Shown here in pieces: positions 35,033 through 44,716 of a DNA stretch of 64,000 nucleotides. The DNA is taken from the NCBI GenBank assembly GCA_018269055.1, contig JAFDVI010000026.1, positions 46,305-110,304 on the forward strand, given 5' to 3'. The notes under the pieces were generated by a model, which was not told where the DNA came from, did no database searches, and saw nothing but the letters and a program-made list of their open reading frames with translations. The position numbers and the translations under genes were made by a program. Origin of the DNA: Acidobacteriota bacterium (lineage in GTDB: Bacteria > Acidobacteriota > Blastocatellia > RBC074). How positions within the stretch are numbered: position 1 is the stretch's first letter; each line of letters starts with the position of its first letter.

Positions 35033-35421
35033 GTCGTTGGTCTCACCCGGAACAAGAGCAATGCCGATGCCAGACTAGGCGGCAAACGGCATAAGCCGGT
35101 TTAACTCGCGTGTTCATTGAAGATGTTCCGCCTTTTCATTCCGCAAAGCCAAAATTGGTAAAACCAAGAAAGCAACAATTGTGTAAGATCAGATGCTCAG
35201 CAAAACAATTTTGTCGAGATGGCAATGCAAAATCACCTTAAGCGACTTCATAAGGACAACAAAATTGTCATATCAGAACAATGAATCAACATTTCTGTCT
35301 GCAACAATTCGACATGCCGGAATCCCCCAATATACCGATTTACGTCTTTTTGCGTAGAAGGTATTCTTTGCAACCTATCCACAAATATGAATGACTTGCT
35401 GATTCAAAAATCAAGAAACAA
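35033..35421. promoter_or_regulatory. Divergent AT-rich intergenic region between glnD and GT39
   Basis: This 389-base gap separates divergent genes and must hold both promoters. It is clearly AT-richer than its neighbours. ACAATTTTGT (35205-35214) and ACAAAATTGT (35259-35268) form an inverted pair in its centre that could be an operator or protein-binding site. I see no sigma-54 (GGN10GC) element and no small gene. Promoter positions are not assigned. Confidence 0.45.
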
Positions 35422-37200
35422 ATGATTGCTACTTCAACTGCTTTTATTGCTTTTGACCGGCTTAAGCCGCGAACCCATTTGATCTTACTTTTGTCGCTGA
35501 CAGCGTTGATTTACGTCGGCAGCGCCTGGTCTCCTTCCCTGCAAGATGATGCGGACGCCGGCCATTCCGAAGCCGCGCGCGAAATGGTCGAACGCGGAGA
35601 TTGGGTGACGCTGCATATCAACGGCATTCGCTATCTGGAAAAAGCCCCACTGATGTATTGGGCGACGGCGCTGTCATACAAAATCTTCGGCTTCACGGAA
35701 TTCGCCGCTCGGCTACCATTGGCTTTGGCGGCAATGCTGCTGGTTGCCATTGTTTATTTCTTTGGCTGTTGGATGAGCGACGCGCGAGCGGGGTTTTATT
35801 CCGGGCTGGCGACTGCCACCGGAGTGGGTCTGTACTTGTGGTCGCGCATTATGATTCCCGAAATCATTTTGGCGTTCTTTCTGACAACGGCCTTCTATTT
35901 CTTTTTGAAGGTTTATTACGACGAACTGGATTCGCGCTGGGTGTATGTCTTTTACGCCTGTATGGCGGCGGCGGTCTTAACGAAAGGATTGATCGGAATT
36001 GTTTTTCCCGGCGGAGTGCTGTTCGCGTTCGTGCTGCTGACAAACGGTTGGCGGCAATTGTGGAAAATGCGATTGATCAGCGGAGTGCTGTTGTTTCTGC
36101 TCATTGCTGTTCCGTGGCATGCGTTTGCCATTTGGCGCAACGACAAATTCTTCTGGTTTTATTTCATCAATGAGCATTTCAAACGGTATCTGGGCACGCG
36201 ATACCCGGCGGATTACGACACTGTGCCGCTGGCAAATTTCTGGCTCATGCATCTGGTCTGGCTGTTTCCGTTCAGCGTGTTTTTGCCGATGGCTGCACAG
36301 CGGATTCGCGATTTGTGGCGGCCAACCAAACGCGAAGACCAGCTTCGTCTGTTCGCCTGGTTGTGGGTGCTGGTGGTGATCGTGTTCTTTTCGTTTTCAA
36401 CCCGGCAGGAGTATTACACCTATCCGGCATACCCTGCGTTGGCGCTATTGGCTGGGGCAGGATTGGCGCGCGGGGAAAAAGAGTTGTCGCGTTGGGCAAT
36501 CGGCGGACAAGCCGTTTTGGCATTCATCGGTGTAATGATCGGGGCAGTTCTAGGTTACTTGCTGTGGATTTCATGGCACGTGCCTGCTCCCACAGACATT
36601 TCCGAAGCGCTGACTTACAACCCGGAAAATTACAAACTGGCGCTGGGTCACATGTCGGATTTAACGGCGAAGGCATTTGCCCTGTTGCGCGTTCCAGCCG
36701 CAGGCGCGGCCATTTCCCTTTCCGCAGGCTTTTTGATCGCGTTGTTGCTCCGGTTGAAGCGAAAGCCAATTCCTGCTTCGATCCTCACGGCTGTGACCGT
36801 TGCGTGCTTTATTTACTTCGCCCACATGGCGCTGGGAGTGTTTGATCCTTACCTTTCGTCAAAAGGATTGGCAATGGCAATCAAACAGCGACTCTCTCCC
36901 GGAGATGTCGTTGTCATCAACGGCGAGTATTACAATGGTTCCAGTGTGGGGTTTTACCTGCCACAAAAAGTTTTGTTGCTAAACGGACGAATGACCGGCT
37001 TGGAGTTTGGTTCCTATTATCCGGACGCGCCCAAGGTATTCATTGACGACCAGGAGTTCGCAGAACTTTGGCGCGGAGACAAGCGCGTTTTTCTATTCAC
37101 CTCTGACCGCGATTTTCCAGCAGTCAAAAACGCGGTCAACGACGAGATGTTCAAAATCGCGACTTCCGGAGAAAAGTCCGTTTACAGCAACCGGCAATAA
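35422..37200 (+). CDS. GT39-type membrane glycosyltransferase (ArnT/PMT-like)
   Basis: A 592-residue integral membrane protein with about 12 segments, of the dolichyl-phosphate-mannose/ArnT superfamily (PMT_2). The catalytic acidic pair lies in the first periplasmic loop (SLQDDADAGHSEAAREM, Asp42/43/45), followed by HINGIRYLEKAPLMYWATALSYKIFG. The C-terminal about 100 residues form a soluble periplasmic domain. It transfers a sugar from a polyprenyl-phosphate carrier to a lipid or protein; ArnT moves aminoarabinose to lipid A, but no arn genes are nearby. It is the first plus-strand gene after the divergent intergenic region. Confidence 0.9.
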   Translation: MIATSTAFIAFDRLKPRTHLILLLSLTALIYVGSAWSPSLQDDADAGHSEAAREMVERGDWVTLHINGIRYLEKAPLMYWATALSYKIFGFTEFAARLPLALAAMLLVAIVYFFGCWMSDARAGFYSGLATATGVGLYLWSRIMIPEIILAFFLTTAFYFFLKVYYDELDSRWVYVFYACMAAAVLTKGLIGIVFPGGVLFAFVLLTNGWRQLWKMRLISGVLLFLLIAVPWHAFAIWRNDKFFWFYFINEHFKRYLGTRYPADYDTVPLANFWLMHLVWLFPFSVFLPMAAQRIRDLWRPTKREDQLRLFAWLWVLVVIVFFSFSTRQEYYTYPAYPALALLAGAGLARGEKELSRWAIGGQAVLAFIGVMIGAVLGYLLWISWHVPAPTDISEALTYNPENYKLALGHMSDLTAKAFALLRVPAAGAAISLSAGFLIALLLRLKRKPIPASILTAVTVACFIYFAHMALGVFDPYLSSKGLAMAIKQRLSPGDVVVINGEYYNGSSVGFYLPQKVLLLNGRMTGLEFGSYYPDAPKVFIDDQEFAELWRGDKRVFLFTSDRDFPAVKNAVNDEMFKIATSGEKSVYSNRQ

Positions 37201-37228
37201 GTAATCGCCCGAATTCCCAGGAGGCAAT

Positions 37229-39505
37229 ATGCGGCTACTCAAGCTCACTTCGATTTTGATTCTCGCAATGTCGTTTTCGACTTCCGCGCAACAACCTGCG
37301 AAGGTCGAGCTAGTCGAACTTCAACCACTCATTGCACAGGTCAGACGATTGATTGAGGCGATGGATTATTTGGGTGCGCCATTCGCCGTCGCCGATAAAA
37401 AAACGCTGGAACAAGCCGGCAACTCAACTGATCCCGTGAAAACACGTCGCACCATTCAGGATGTGCTGGATCGTTATTGTCTGTTTGACATCCACATCAA
37501 CCCGGAAAGTCGCGTCAAAGTCGCGCAAGGCCTGGTCAAACCGGAGCTGGTCGAAAGCGGTTGGCGCACGTTTCTGGTCAAAGTTCGTAACGAAGCTGGT
37601 GTGACCGCGCAGATCAAAGTCCAAAGCCAGAACGCCGAGAAGGTTTCTTCGCGCGGCCCGCGTGGATCGAGCATGAGCCCCCGACCTGAGCAGACCATTG
37701 GCGACCGTGATGTCCGCGATCGGTGGTTGGATTTGGCAATGTTCGACAAGCCGCCGATGAAACCGCAGCTTTCCGGCCTGGAATTGGAATACCGAATCAT
37801 ACAGCTATACAGCCGCGATGCCGGTCGCCGCGAAGCGCGCATCGGGTTCAATGTCGGCCAGGGATCGCAAGACATAGGCTTTCGCAACGAAACGGACACC
37901 TTGTTCAACTGTCAACCAGCAGCAGATGTGACGCTACGCGTGTTGGACGAACACGGAAAACCTACGACGGCTTCATTCGTCATACGCGATGCGCAGGGTC
38001 ATGTGTATCCGCTGCAAACCAAACGGCTCGCGCCGGATTTCGACTTCCATCCGCAGATTTATCGAACCGACAGAGAACAGATCAAACTTCCGGCTGGCGA
38101 TTACACCGTCGAATTCACGCGCGGCCCGGAATACGTGTCGAAGCGCGAACCGATGAAAATTGTTGACGGCAAGTCGCAGAGCTTCACCTTCAAACTGGAA
38201 CGCTGGATCGAACTGACTAAACTTGGCTGGTATTCAGGCGATCATCATATTCATGCGGCGGGCTGTATGCATTACGAAACGCCTTCGCAAGGCGTAAAGC
38301 CCGAAGACATGATCCGCCACATCCTCGGCGAAGATTTGAACGTCGGCAGCGTGCTGACCTGGGGGCCGTGTTATTACTACCAAAAGCAATTTTTTGAAGC
38401 GAAAGACAATCAACTTTCGACGGCAGAAAACCTGATGCGATACGACGTGGAAGTATCCGGCTTTCCTTCCAGCCACGCGGGACACTTGGTGCTGCTGCGG
38501 TTAAAAGATCAGGACTTTCCTGGCGCAAAAGTGATCGAAGATTGGCCGACGTGGGATTTGCCTGTGTTGCAATGGGCAAAATCCCAAGGGGCAGTCGTCG
38601 GTTTTGCGCATTCCGGCTGGGGGTTGGAAGTCAAAGAAGATTACGACCTGCCGATTTATGAAGTACCGAAGTTCGACGGCATCGGCGCAAACGAATACAT
38701 AGTGGACGTCACACACGATGCAGTGGATTTCATTTCGACCGTGGACACGCCCATCCTGTGGGAGTTGAACATTTGGTACCACACGCTCAATGCAGGTTTC
38801 CGCACGCGAATCAGCGGCGAAACGGATTTTCCCTGCATTTATGGCGAGCGAGTCGGTTTGGGGCGCAGCTATGTCAAACTCGATGGCAAGCTGAGTTACG
38901 ACGCATGGGTTTCGGGCATTCGCGATGGGCGAGCTTACGTCACGGACGGCAAAAGCCATTTGCTGGATTTTCGGGTAAATGACGCTGCGGTGGGCGTCGC
39001 TGGCAGCGAACTGAAACTCGACAAACCGCAATCAGTTCGCGTCAGGGCCAACATCGCAGCGCGTTTGGATGAACAACCCAACGAAGCAATTCGCAAACGG
39101 CGTTACGATGAAAAACCATATTGGGATTTGGAACGTGCACGCATCGGTGCATCGCGCGAAGTGCCTGTGGAATTGATCGTTAACGGGCATGCCGTGGCGA
39201 GAAAAACCATTCTGGCCGATGGCGCGATTCGCGAAGTGACGTTTGATGTTCCGATTGAACAAAGCAGTTGGGTTGCATTGCGCGTACCGGCATCATCCCA
39301 CACCAATCCGATTTTTGTTCTGGTGGAGGGCAAACCGATTCGCCCTTCCAAACGAAGCGCCGAATGGTGTTTGAATGCCGTGGATCAATGCTGGAGCCAG
39401 AAAGCGCCGAAGATTTCTGCCAAAGAACGTCCGGCTGCCGAAGCGGCTTATGAACACGCGCGACAGGTGTATCGCCGGATTCTGGGGGAGAGCAAAACCG
39501 ATTGA
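37229..39505 (+). CDS. Exported CehA/McbA-family metallohydrolase
   Basis: A 758-residue secreted protein with signal peptide (MRLLKLTSILILAMSFSTSAQ). The N-terminal half is beta-rich with a carboxypeptidase-regulatory-like section (VTLRVLDEHGKPTTASFVIRD). The C-terminal half is a PHP-like metal-dependent hydrolase starting WYSGDHHIHAAGC (Asp338, His339, His340, His342), with further ligands in AHSGWGLE and VDVTHDAVDF. The family includes the carbaryl hydrolases CehA and McbA, but most members have unknown substrates. GGAGG lies just upstream of the ATG, and the GT39 gene ends 28 bases before, so the two are probably co-transcribed. Confidence 0.87.
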   Translation: MRLLKLTSILILAMSFSTSAQQPAKVELVELQPLIAQVRRLIEAMDYLGAPFAVADKKTLEQAGNSTDPVKTRRTIQDVLDRYCLFDIHINPESRVKVAQGLVKPELVESGWRTFLVKVRNEAGVTAQIKVQSQNAEKVSSRGPRGSSMSPRPEQTIGDRDVRDRWLDLAMFDKPPMKPQLSGLELEYRIIQLYSRDAGRREARIGFNVGQGSQDIGFRNETDTLFNCQPAADVTLRVLDEHGKPTTASFVIRDAQGHVYPLQTKRLAPDFDFHPQIYRTDREQIKLPAGDYTVEFTRGPEYVSKREPMKIVDGKSQSFTFKLERWIELTKLGWYSGDHHIHAAGCMHYETPSQGVKPEDMIRHILGEDLNVGSVLTWGPCYYYQKQFFEAKDNQLSTAENLMRYDVEVSGFPSSHAGHLVLLRLKDQDFPGAKVIEDWPTWDLPVLQWAKSQGAVVGFAHSGWGLEVKEDYDLPIYEVPKFDGIGANEYIVDVTHDAVDFISTVDTPILWELNIWYHTLNAGFRTRISGETDFPCIYGERVGLGRSYVKLDGKLSYDAWVSGIRDGRAYVTDGKSHLLDFRVNDAAVGVAGSELKLDKPQSVRVRANIAARLDEQPNEAIRKRRYDEKPYWDLERARIGASREVPVELIVNGHAVARKTILADGAIREVTFDVPIEQSSWVALRVPASSHTNPIFVLVEGKPIRPSKRSAEWCLNAVDQCWSQKAPKISAKERPAAEAAYEHARQVYRRILGESKTD

Positions 39506-39508
39506 AGC

Positions 39509-39988
39509 CTATTTGCTCCAATCGCCGAGCGCTTTTCGCGTTTGAACTATCTGGCCGAGGTGATAGGCGTTGTGATCCGCGACCAACAGGATTTCGCGCA
39601 AATACGTGTGCCCGCCTTCACCGTGCGGAATTTCCGCCGTCAAATCCACGTCCGGGTTTTGCGCCAACTCGATGACTTCTTCGAGATCGGCAAAAAACGC
39701 TGCCACCGATTCCGTCCAGGCTTCTTCCGTCACCTGCTCAGTGGCCTTCGGCCAATACCCATCGGGAAACGGCGGCGAAACCCAGGAAGTGTCAACCGTG
39801 TAGCGCAAAATGTCTTCCTGCGCCAATCGCATATGCTCAAAGTCTTCCCAAACGGAATGTTCCCCGTTCGCCGGTCGCACATTGCGTAGTTCCGGCTTCA
39901 GGCCATCCAATGCTTGCTTTGCCGAGGCGTGCGCCTGTCCGCCACGCAGCAGATCAACGAGGTTTTGACGCAGGATTGAATCGTTCAT
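39509..39988 (-). CDS. DinB-family putative metal-dependent hydrolase
   Basis: A 159-residue four-helix-bundle protein of the DinB/YfiT group. The three metal His are visible: EHSVWEDFEH near residue 44-52 and LLVADHNAYHLGQI near the C-terminus (His-x3-His). Members include thiol-dependent S-transferases such as BstA. It is the last of four closely spaced minus-strand genes (regulator, two hypotheticals, this gene), with gaps of 25, 12 and 15 bases, so it is probably in one operon. It converges on the CehA gene with only three bases between stops. Confidence 0.87.
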   Translation of the reverse strand: MNDSILRQNLVDLLRGGQAHASAKQALDGLKPELRNVRPANGEHSVWEDFEHMRLAQEDILRYTVDTSWVSPPFPDGYWPKATEQVTEEAWTESVAAFFADLEEVIELAQNPDVDLTAEIPHGEGGHTYLREILLVADHNAYHLGQIVQTRKALGDWSK

Positions 39989-40003
39989 TTTGAAGGATTT
40001 GAA

Positions 40004-40336
40004 TCAAGCGACGCGGGCGGTCTGTGGTTCGCGGCGAGCAAAAAGCTCTCTGAAGGTCGCCACATTGATCCGCTCTCGTTTCGTCGCGTCGAATTGAACT
40101 TCGGCAACGGGAATCACGCCCACCAGGCTCACCGCCAGGCGGGGCAAGTGCTCCCACGAACCTTGCAACTCTTCTTCCGACAACGCGGGCAGTTGATAGA
40201 CGCGATAGCTCTCCGGGTAGTCATCAAGCTCGTCATCGAATGGGCAATCGAAAAGGTAGTTCTTGCCGTTGTAGCTCGTGATGAAGATGCGCGGGAGATC
40301 GTAAAAATCGCGGTAACGAATCGGCGTCCATTCCAT
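40004..40336 (-). CDS. Hypothetical protein
   Basis: A 110-residue cytoplasmic protein with no recognised family. Supporting evidence for a real gene is AAAGGAG six bases before the ATG and tight packing: 12 bases after the previous gene and 15 before the DinB gene. The sequence is acidic and aromatic (FYDLPRIFITSYNGKNYLFDCPFDDELDDYPESY), with no membrane segment or zinc motif. The pairing with the next hypothetical gene suggests that the two act together, possibly as a two-subunit complex. Confidence 0.75.
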   Translation of the reverse strand: MEWTPIRYRDFYDLPRIFITSYNGKNYLFDCPFDDELDDYPESYRVYQLPALSEEELQGSWEHLPRLAVSLVGVIPVAEVQFDATKRERINVATFRELFARREPQTARVA

Positions 40337-40348
40337 TGCAAGCTCCTT

Positions 40349-40666
40349 TCATTGAATCCGATCTTTCTTCGGCACGGGGTTGGGGAACGCATCGGAAAAC
40401 GTCGAAGGTGATAAGCCCTCAATCACATCAACGTGCCGCTCGTTGATCTTACCACTTCTGGTCATTTCAGGTTTGAGCGCCACCGAACCGCCGCCCGCCA
40501 GAATCGCTCCAACGGTCGTGAACCGAATCGTGCCGTGCGGGACAAATGCCGCCGCCTCTTCCAATGTTTCGCCCACCGCGCCAGAGAAGATCGTGCCGGG
40601 CGGAGGCAAATTGCTTGCGCCGCCACGAACAACAATCACCAGATCAATCAATTCAATCAGAGGCAA
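40349..40666 (-). CDS. Hypothetical protein
   Basis: A 105-residue protein of unknown function. The start is TTG at 40666 with GGAG six bases upstream; no ATG is available. The sequence is Gly/Ala-rich with VIVVRGGASNLPPPGTIFSG and EAAAFVPHGTIRFTTVG, suggesting a small compact alpha/beta fold. It ends 12 bases before the following hypothetical gene and begins 25 bases after the CadC-like regulator, so it is probably part of that operon. I cannot suggest a function. Confidence 0.65.
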   Translation of the reverse strand: MPLIELIDLVIVVRGGASNLPPPGTIFSGAVGETLEEAAAFVPHGTIRFTTVGAILAGGGSVALKPEMTRSGKINERHVDVIEGLSPSTFSDAFPNPVPKKDRIQ

Positions 40667-40691
40667 TCACCACTCCGTTCATTCAGCCAGA

Positions 40692-42551
40692 TTATGGCGC
40701 GAGTCCAACGCGCCGCACCAGCGCCTTGAAGCGCGGGTCGGTGCGATAAGCGTCCCAAGCAGGTTCAACTTTGAGTGAGACGACAAAGAAATTGCGATCC
40801 TCGACCGCTTTTTGCAACCGCGCAAGCGCCTGCTCTTTTTCGCCCAATTGTGCATAGTGCATCGCGATCTCCCATTGCGGAACATATTCGCGCTTCTCCT
40901 GCTCCAGCTTGCGGTTAAGTCTATTTCTCAAAATTCCCTTCCATCCTTCTGTGGCAAAAGCTGCCTTCATATCGGCAATCTCCTCCGGCTTAGTTCCACG
41001 AACTTCGGCTTGTTTCAATGCCGCGGCAAAAGCGTTTTGCTCATCGCCTTTCATTCGATAGGCTCTGATCATCCATCCATAGTCACCAGCCCTATTATTC
41101 AGGTCAATTGCCTTGCGCACCTGTTCGATCGTTTCGTCATAACAACCTGCGTAAAAAAGCACCAACGCGACAAGCCGGCTGATCCATTGATCTGTCGGGT
41201 CGAGTTCTTCCGCTTTTTTGATCTCCGGGATGGCCTGCTCAAAGCGCCCCAACATTGCCAGGTAAACAGCATGCTCCAGCCGCACGTCCGCTGAGTTGGG
41301 ATTGAGTTCTAGAGCGCGCTGGTGGTGTTGTTCGGCTGCGTTGTAGTCCCATTCCGTGGTTTGTTTGTAGCAGGCAAGGTACGAGTGAGCTTCGGCCAGT
41401 TGGCCGTCGAGCTTGAGCGCCTGATCGTGAGCGGCCATTGCTTTCAACCTGAATTCCTGGTCTGGAAAGTCCCAGGCCAATGAGGCATACGAATGGCCCA
41501 ATATGGCGTATGCAAGGGCAAAACTTGGATCAAGAGCAATCGCGCGCTGGAAATAGTCGTTGGCTTTTTCGGTGTCCGGCTTCCGACGCTGATGCAGTAG
41601 GTAACGGCCTTTGGCGTAAAGCAGATAGGCTTCGGGGCTGCTGGTATAGCGTTTTGCCAACAATTCTTTTTCCGCTCCGGTCAGGGTCAATCTGAGCGCA
41701 GTGGCGGCTTTGTCGGAAAGCGCATCTTCGATGGCGAAAAGATCGTCGGCCTTCTGATCAAAGGTGTCGCCCCACACGGTTGTTCCATCCGTCACGCGCA
41801 GCAGTCGCATCGTGAACCTGAACCTGTCGCCCGAACGCTGGTAGCGACTGTCGAGCACCGCATCCACTTTCTGTTCGCGGCCTGCGGCAAGCGGGTCCTG
41901 ACCAGGACGTGCGTACTGTTCGACTGCGTTTTCCGGTCGAACAACTAACTGGCGCAGGCTGCCGAGCCGGGTGATCAAAATACTGGTCGCCCCTATTTCC
42001 AATGATTCGTCCCGTTCGTTGGGTTGGACAGCCCGGAGTGGCAATACAGCGATTGATTTGATCGTTGCGTCAGGCGCGTCTGGCCGACGTTGCGAGCGCC
42101 AGAAAATAACCACGCCTGCAATCCCAGCCAGCAGCAAAACCATCAGCAAGATGGCAAGCGCGGGCCGCCTCTTTGTAGATTTGGTGTCCGGCGGGACTGG
42201 CGGCTTCGCCTCACTTACCATCAGTCGTTCCTGCTTCCCGACCGGCGCGACAAATCTGTAGCCGCGTTTCGGCACGGTTTCGATGAATCGCTCACCATCT
42301 TCACTCAGCGTTTTCCGCAGGATTGAGACGTTGTTGGCCAGATTGGCTTCCTCAACGACGGCGTCCGGCCAGACCAATTTCATCAATTCATCTTTTTCCA
42401 GCAGGTGGCCATGCTGCTCGACCAGCACGCACAGCAAGTCGAAGACTTTGGGTTGGAGCGGGACGGCCTCGCCATTGCGCAGTAACAGGCGCTCGGCGGC
42501 GTCCAGCCGGTAATGACTGAATTCATAAATGACTTTTGGCTGATGGCTCAT
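40692..42551 (-). CDS. CadC-like membrane regulator with winged helix and TPRs
   Basis: A 619-residue one-component regulator. Residues 1-105 form an OmpR/CadC winged helix (VFDLLCVLVEQHGHLLEKDELMKLVWPDAVVEEANLANNVSILRKTL split over the domain; ends KRGYRFVAPV). A membrane segment follows at about 130-151, then a FlgO/adenylate-cyclase-associated domain (KSIAVLPLRAV) and TPR repeats to the end. The periplasmic part would sense a signal and the cytoplasmic winged helix would bind DNA. Such CadC-TPR proteins are numerous in Acidobacteria. It heads a probable four-gene operon ending in DinB, and is divergent from the TPR gene at 42780. Confidence 0.9.
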   Translation of the reverse strand: MSHQPKVIYEFSHYRLDAAERLLLRNGEAVPLQPKVFDLLCVLVEQHGHLLEKDELMKLVWPDAVVEEANLANNVSILRKTLSEDGERFIETVPKRGYRFVAPVGKQERLMVSEAKPPVPPDTKSTKRRPALAILLMVLLLAGIAGVVIFWRSQRRPDAPDATIKSIAVLPLRAVQPNERDESLEIGATSILITRLGSLRQLVVRPENAVEQYARPGQDPLAAGREQKVDAVLDSRYQRSGDRFRFTMRLLRVTDGTTVWGDTFDQKADDLFAIEDALSDKAATALRLTLTGAEKELLAKRYTSSPEAYLLYAKGRYLLHQRRKPDTEKANDYFQRAIALDPSFALAYAILGHSYASLAWDFPDQEFRLKAMAAHDQALKLDGQLAEAHSYLACYKQTTEWDYNAAEQHHQRALELNPNSADVRLEHAVYLAMLGRFEQAIPEIKKAEELDPTDQWISRLVALVLFYAGCYDETIEQVRKAIDLNNRAGDYGWMIRAYRMKGDEQNAFAAALKQAEVRGTKPEEIADMKAAFATEGWKGILRNRLNRKLEQEKREYVPQWEIAMHYAQLGEKEQALARLQKAVEDRNFFVVSLKVEPAWDAYRTDPRFKALVRRVGLAP

Positions 42552-42779
42552 AACTCTCCTTAAATAATGGTTTAAGAGCGTCCCTAGAATTTCCCTGAAA
42601 AATCCCTGACACCCGCAGAAGACTTCGCCGCGAGGCTGAATGTATTGTCCGCAGCCGAATGAGCCAATAAATCTGCATGGAAAAACGGGCGCATTCTAAG
42701 GCAGGTGTGCGGCCGGAGCAATCTGTCCGATTCACCTGCCTGACTCAATACAAATTCGGCAGTTACGAAAGGAGAGACA

Positions 42780-43844
42780 ATGCTCAGCCCAAAAATTCTG
42801 GCCCATTCAATTTTCTTGTTGGGGATCATGCTAGCGATAACCGCCCAAGCGCAATCTTCCCGCACAGCGTCGGCCGCTTCTTATCTGGAACGCGGAAACG
42901 AGTGGTTGGCGAAGGGCGATTTGGAGCGAGCCATTGCCGATTACGATCTCGCCATTGCTTTTGATGGAAGCATCGCCATCGGTTATTACAATCGCGCCCT
43001 GGCTCGGCAACAAAAGGGCGACGTGGAAGGCGCACTGAATGATTTCAACCGCTGCATCAAATTAAATCCGCGCTTTGCCAGTGCCTACCTCAACCGTGGT
43101 GCTTTTCGCCATAGCCAGGGGCAATACGATGCGGCGATCAGCGACTTTAGCCAAGCGATTGAGATTACACCGAAAGATTCAAAAGCGTGGGCCAATCGTG
43201 GCACAGTACGGGGCGAACGTGGCGATTTATCCGGCGCCATTGCTGACCTTGATCAGGCAATCAAGCTCGACCGGCGCAATGCCCCTGCCTTGACCAACCG
43301 CTGCGCGGCGCTTTACCGCCGAGGCGAGTTGGACGCAGCGATTGCCGATTGCAATCAGGCGCTCAAGTTGAATGCGAATGACGCCTTTGCCTGGAACAGC
43401 CGAGCAATGGCGCGAGAAAAGAAAGGCGATGCAGACGGCGCACTGGCTGATCTTGATCGTGCCATTGCGCTCGATCCGAATCGAGCCGATTTTTATAGCA
43501 ATCGTGGCGCGGTTTGGCTGGCGAAGGGTGAGCCGGAACGCGCCCTTGATGATTTGAATCACTCTCTTTCGCTCAATCCGAACCTGGCGGAAACCTGGTA
43601 CCACCGTGGCATCGTGTGGTTTGCGAAGGAGGATTTCGTGCGGGCAGCCGAAGATTTCAGCCAAACTCTCCGGCTCAATCCGAATCTGGCCGATGCTTAC
43701 TGTAGCCGTGGCGTCATCTGGTTACGGTTAAGAAAAATAGCAGAAGCCGAAGCTGACTTTGCTCGGTGTCGCGCGTTTGGCGCAACTCCCATGCCTGAGG
43801 CGGAAAAATTGTTGAAGGCAATGAAAGAACACAAGCCACGGTAA
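42780..43844 (+). CDS. Exported TPR-repeat protein
   Basis: A 354-residue protein with signal peptide (MLSPKILAHSIFLLGIMLAITAQAQ) and then about nine consecutive 34-residue TPR units, easily seen from the recurring A-I-A-D-x-D-x-A-I-x-L-D/N-P motifs (ERAIADYDLAIAFD, GALADLDRAIALDPN, RALDDLNHSLSLNPN). TPRs bind partner proteins in the periplasm. AAAGGAG precedes the ATG. It is divergent from the CadC-like regulator with a 228-base gap and may be one of its targets. The end is a short Lys-rich tail. Confidence 0.9.
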   Translation: MLSPKILAHSIFLLGIMLAITAQAQSSRTASAASYLERGNEWLAKGDLERAIADYDLAIAFDGSIAIGYYNRALARQQKGDVEGALNDFNRCIKLNPRFASAYLNRGAFRHSQGQYDAAISDFSQAIEITPKDSKAWANRGTVRGERGDLSGAIADLDQAIKLDRRNAPALTNRCAALYRRGELDAAIADCNQALKLNANDAFAWNSRAMAREKKGDADGALADLDRAIALDPNRADFYSNRGAVWLAKGEPERALDDLNHSLSLNPNLAETWYHRGIVWFAKEDFVRAAEDFSQTLRLNPNLADAYCSRGVIWLRLRKIAEAEADFARCRAFGATPMPEAEKLLKAMKEHKPR

Positions 43845-43990
43845 ATGAGATTGTTTGAAGCAGGTTTGCAAAGAATGAATTCGCTCGGGCGAAGCATTGA
43901 CGGCAAATCAGTCGGGTGCTGAAATGAGTCAGCGTCTTTCGCTGATTTATTGGTCAACGCGTAGTTGCTCAACAGAAAGCGAGTTTGCTC

Positions 43991-44716
43991 ATGCTTGCTG
44001 AAAAAACGATTTTGTTTCCCAACGAGACAGTAGCGACTTCCAATTCCCTGCCAATCCCTTCTACACCGTCCGAATACATCAACGCGCTGGCGCATTATTA
44101 CCGCGGCGAAATGGCGCGAATGACGAGCTGGCGTGATCGGATTGACCGCACCACGAATTGGGCCATCACGGTGGCGGCGGCCATGTTGTCCGTGTCGCTG
44201 TCTTCGCCAAGTTCGCATCACGGCGTGTTGCTGTTTGCGATGCTGCTGGTCTTTTTATTGCTGGTGATCGAATCGCGACGCTATCGTTTTTTCGATGTGT
44301 ATCGGCGGCGAGTCCGGTTGTTGGAGCGAAATTATTACGCGGCAGTCTTTGCTCCTGCCCAAGGGTTGGATGCGAACTGGATGCAGTTGATCGGCAATGA
44401 CCTGCGCGTACCGCAATTTTACATATCGCTGCAACAAGGCATGGCGCGCAGGTTGCGGAGGAATTATTGCTGGCTGTTTTTGATTTTACTTTTGGCGTGG
44501 ACGCTGAAAACAACCAGCGCAGTATTACAGCCGGGACTGGCAGAACTTGGCTTCGTTCATTCGCCCGGAGAACTGCTGCACAATGCCGCCATTGTTTACA
44601 TTCCCGGCTGGTTGGTGCTGGCTGGCGTGCTGACGTTTTACGCCTGGCTGGGTTACGTGATGTTCAAATATCAAAAGGTGGAAGGCGAATTAAGCTACGG
44701 CGAGGTTCACGTCTGA
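43991..44716 (+). CDS. DUF2270 integral membrane protein
   Basis: A 241-residue membrane protein matching the DUF2270 pattern. It has ALAHYYRGEMARMTSWRDRIDRTTNWAI, two adjacent hydrophobic segments (about residues 55-90), the RRYRFFDVYRRRVRLLERNYY motif, and two C-terminal segments. Function is unknown. The ATG at 43991 is preferred over the TTG six bases earlier; neither has a strong ribosome binding site. It converges on gltD with no gap, the two stops being adjacent. Confidence 0.85.
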   Translation: MLAEKTILFPNETVATSNSLPIPSTPSEYINALAHYYRGEMARMTSWRDRIDRTTNWAITVAAAMLSVSLSSPSSHHGVLLFAMLLVFLLLVIESRRYRFFDVYRRRVRLLERNYYAAVFAPAQGLDANWMQLIGNDLRVPQFYISLQQGMARRLRRNYCWLFLILLLAWTLKTTSAVLQPGLAELGFVHSPGELLHNAAIVYIPGWLVLAGVLTFYAWLGYVMFKYQKVEGELSYGEVHV

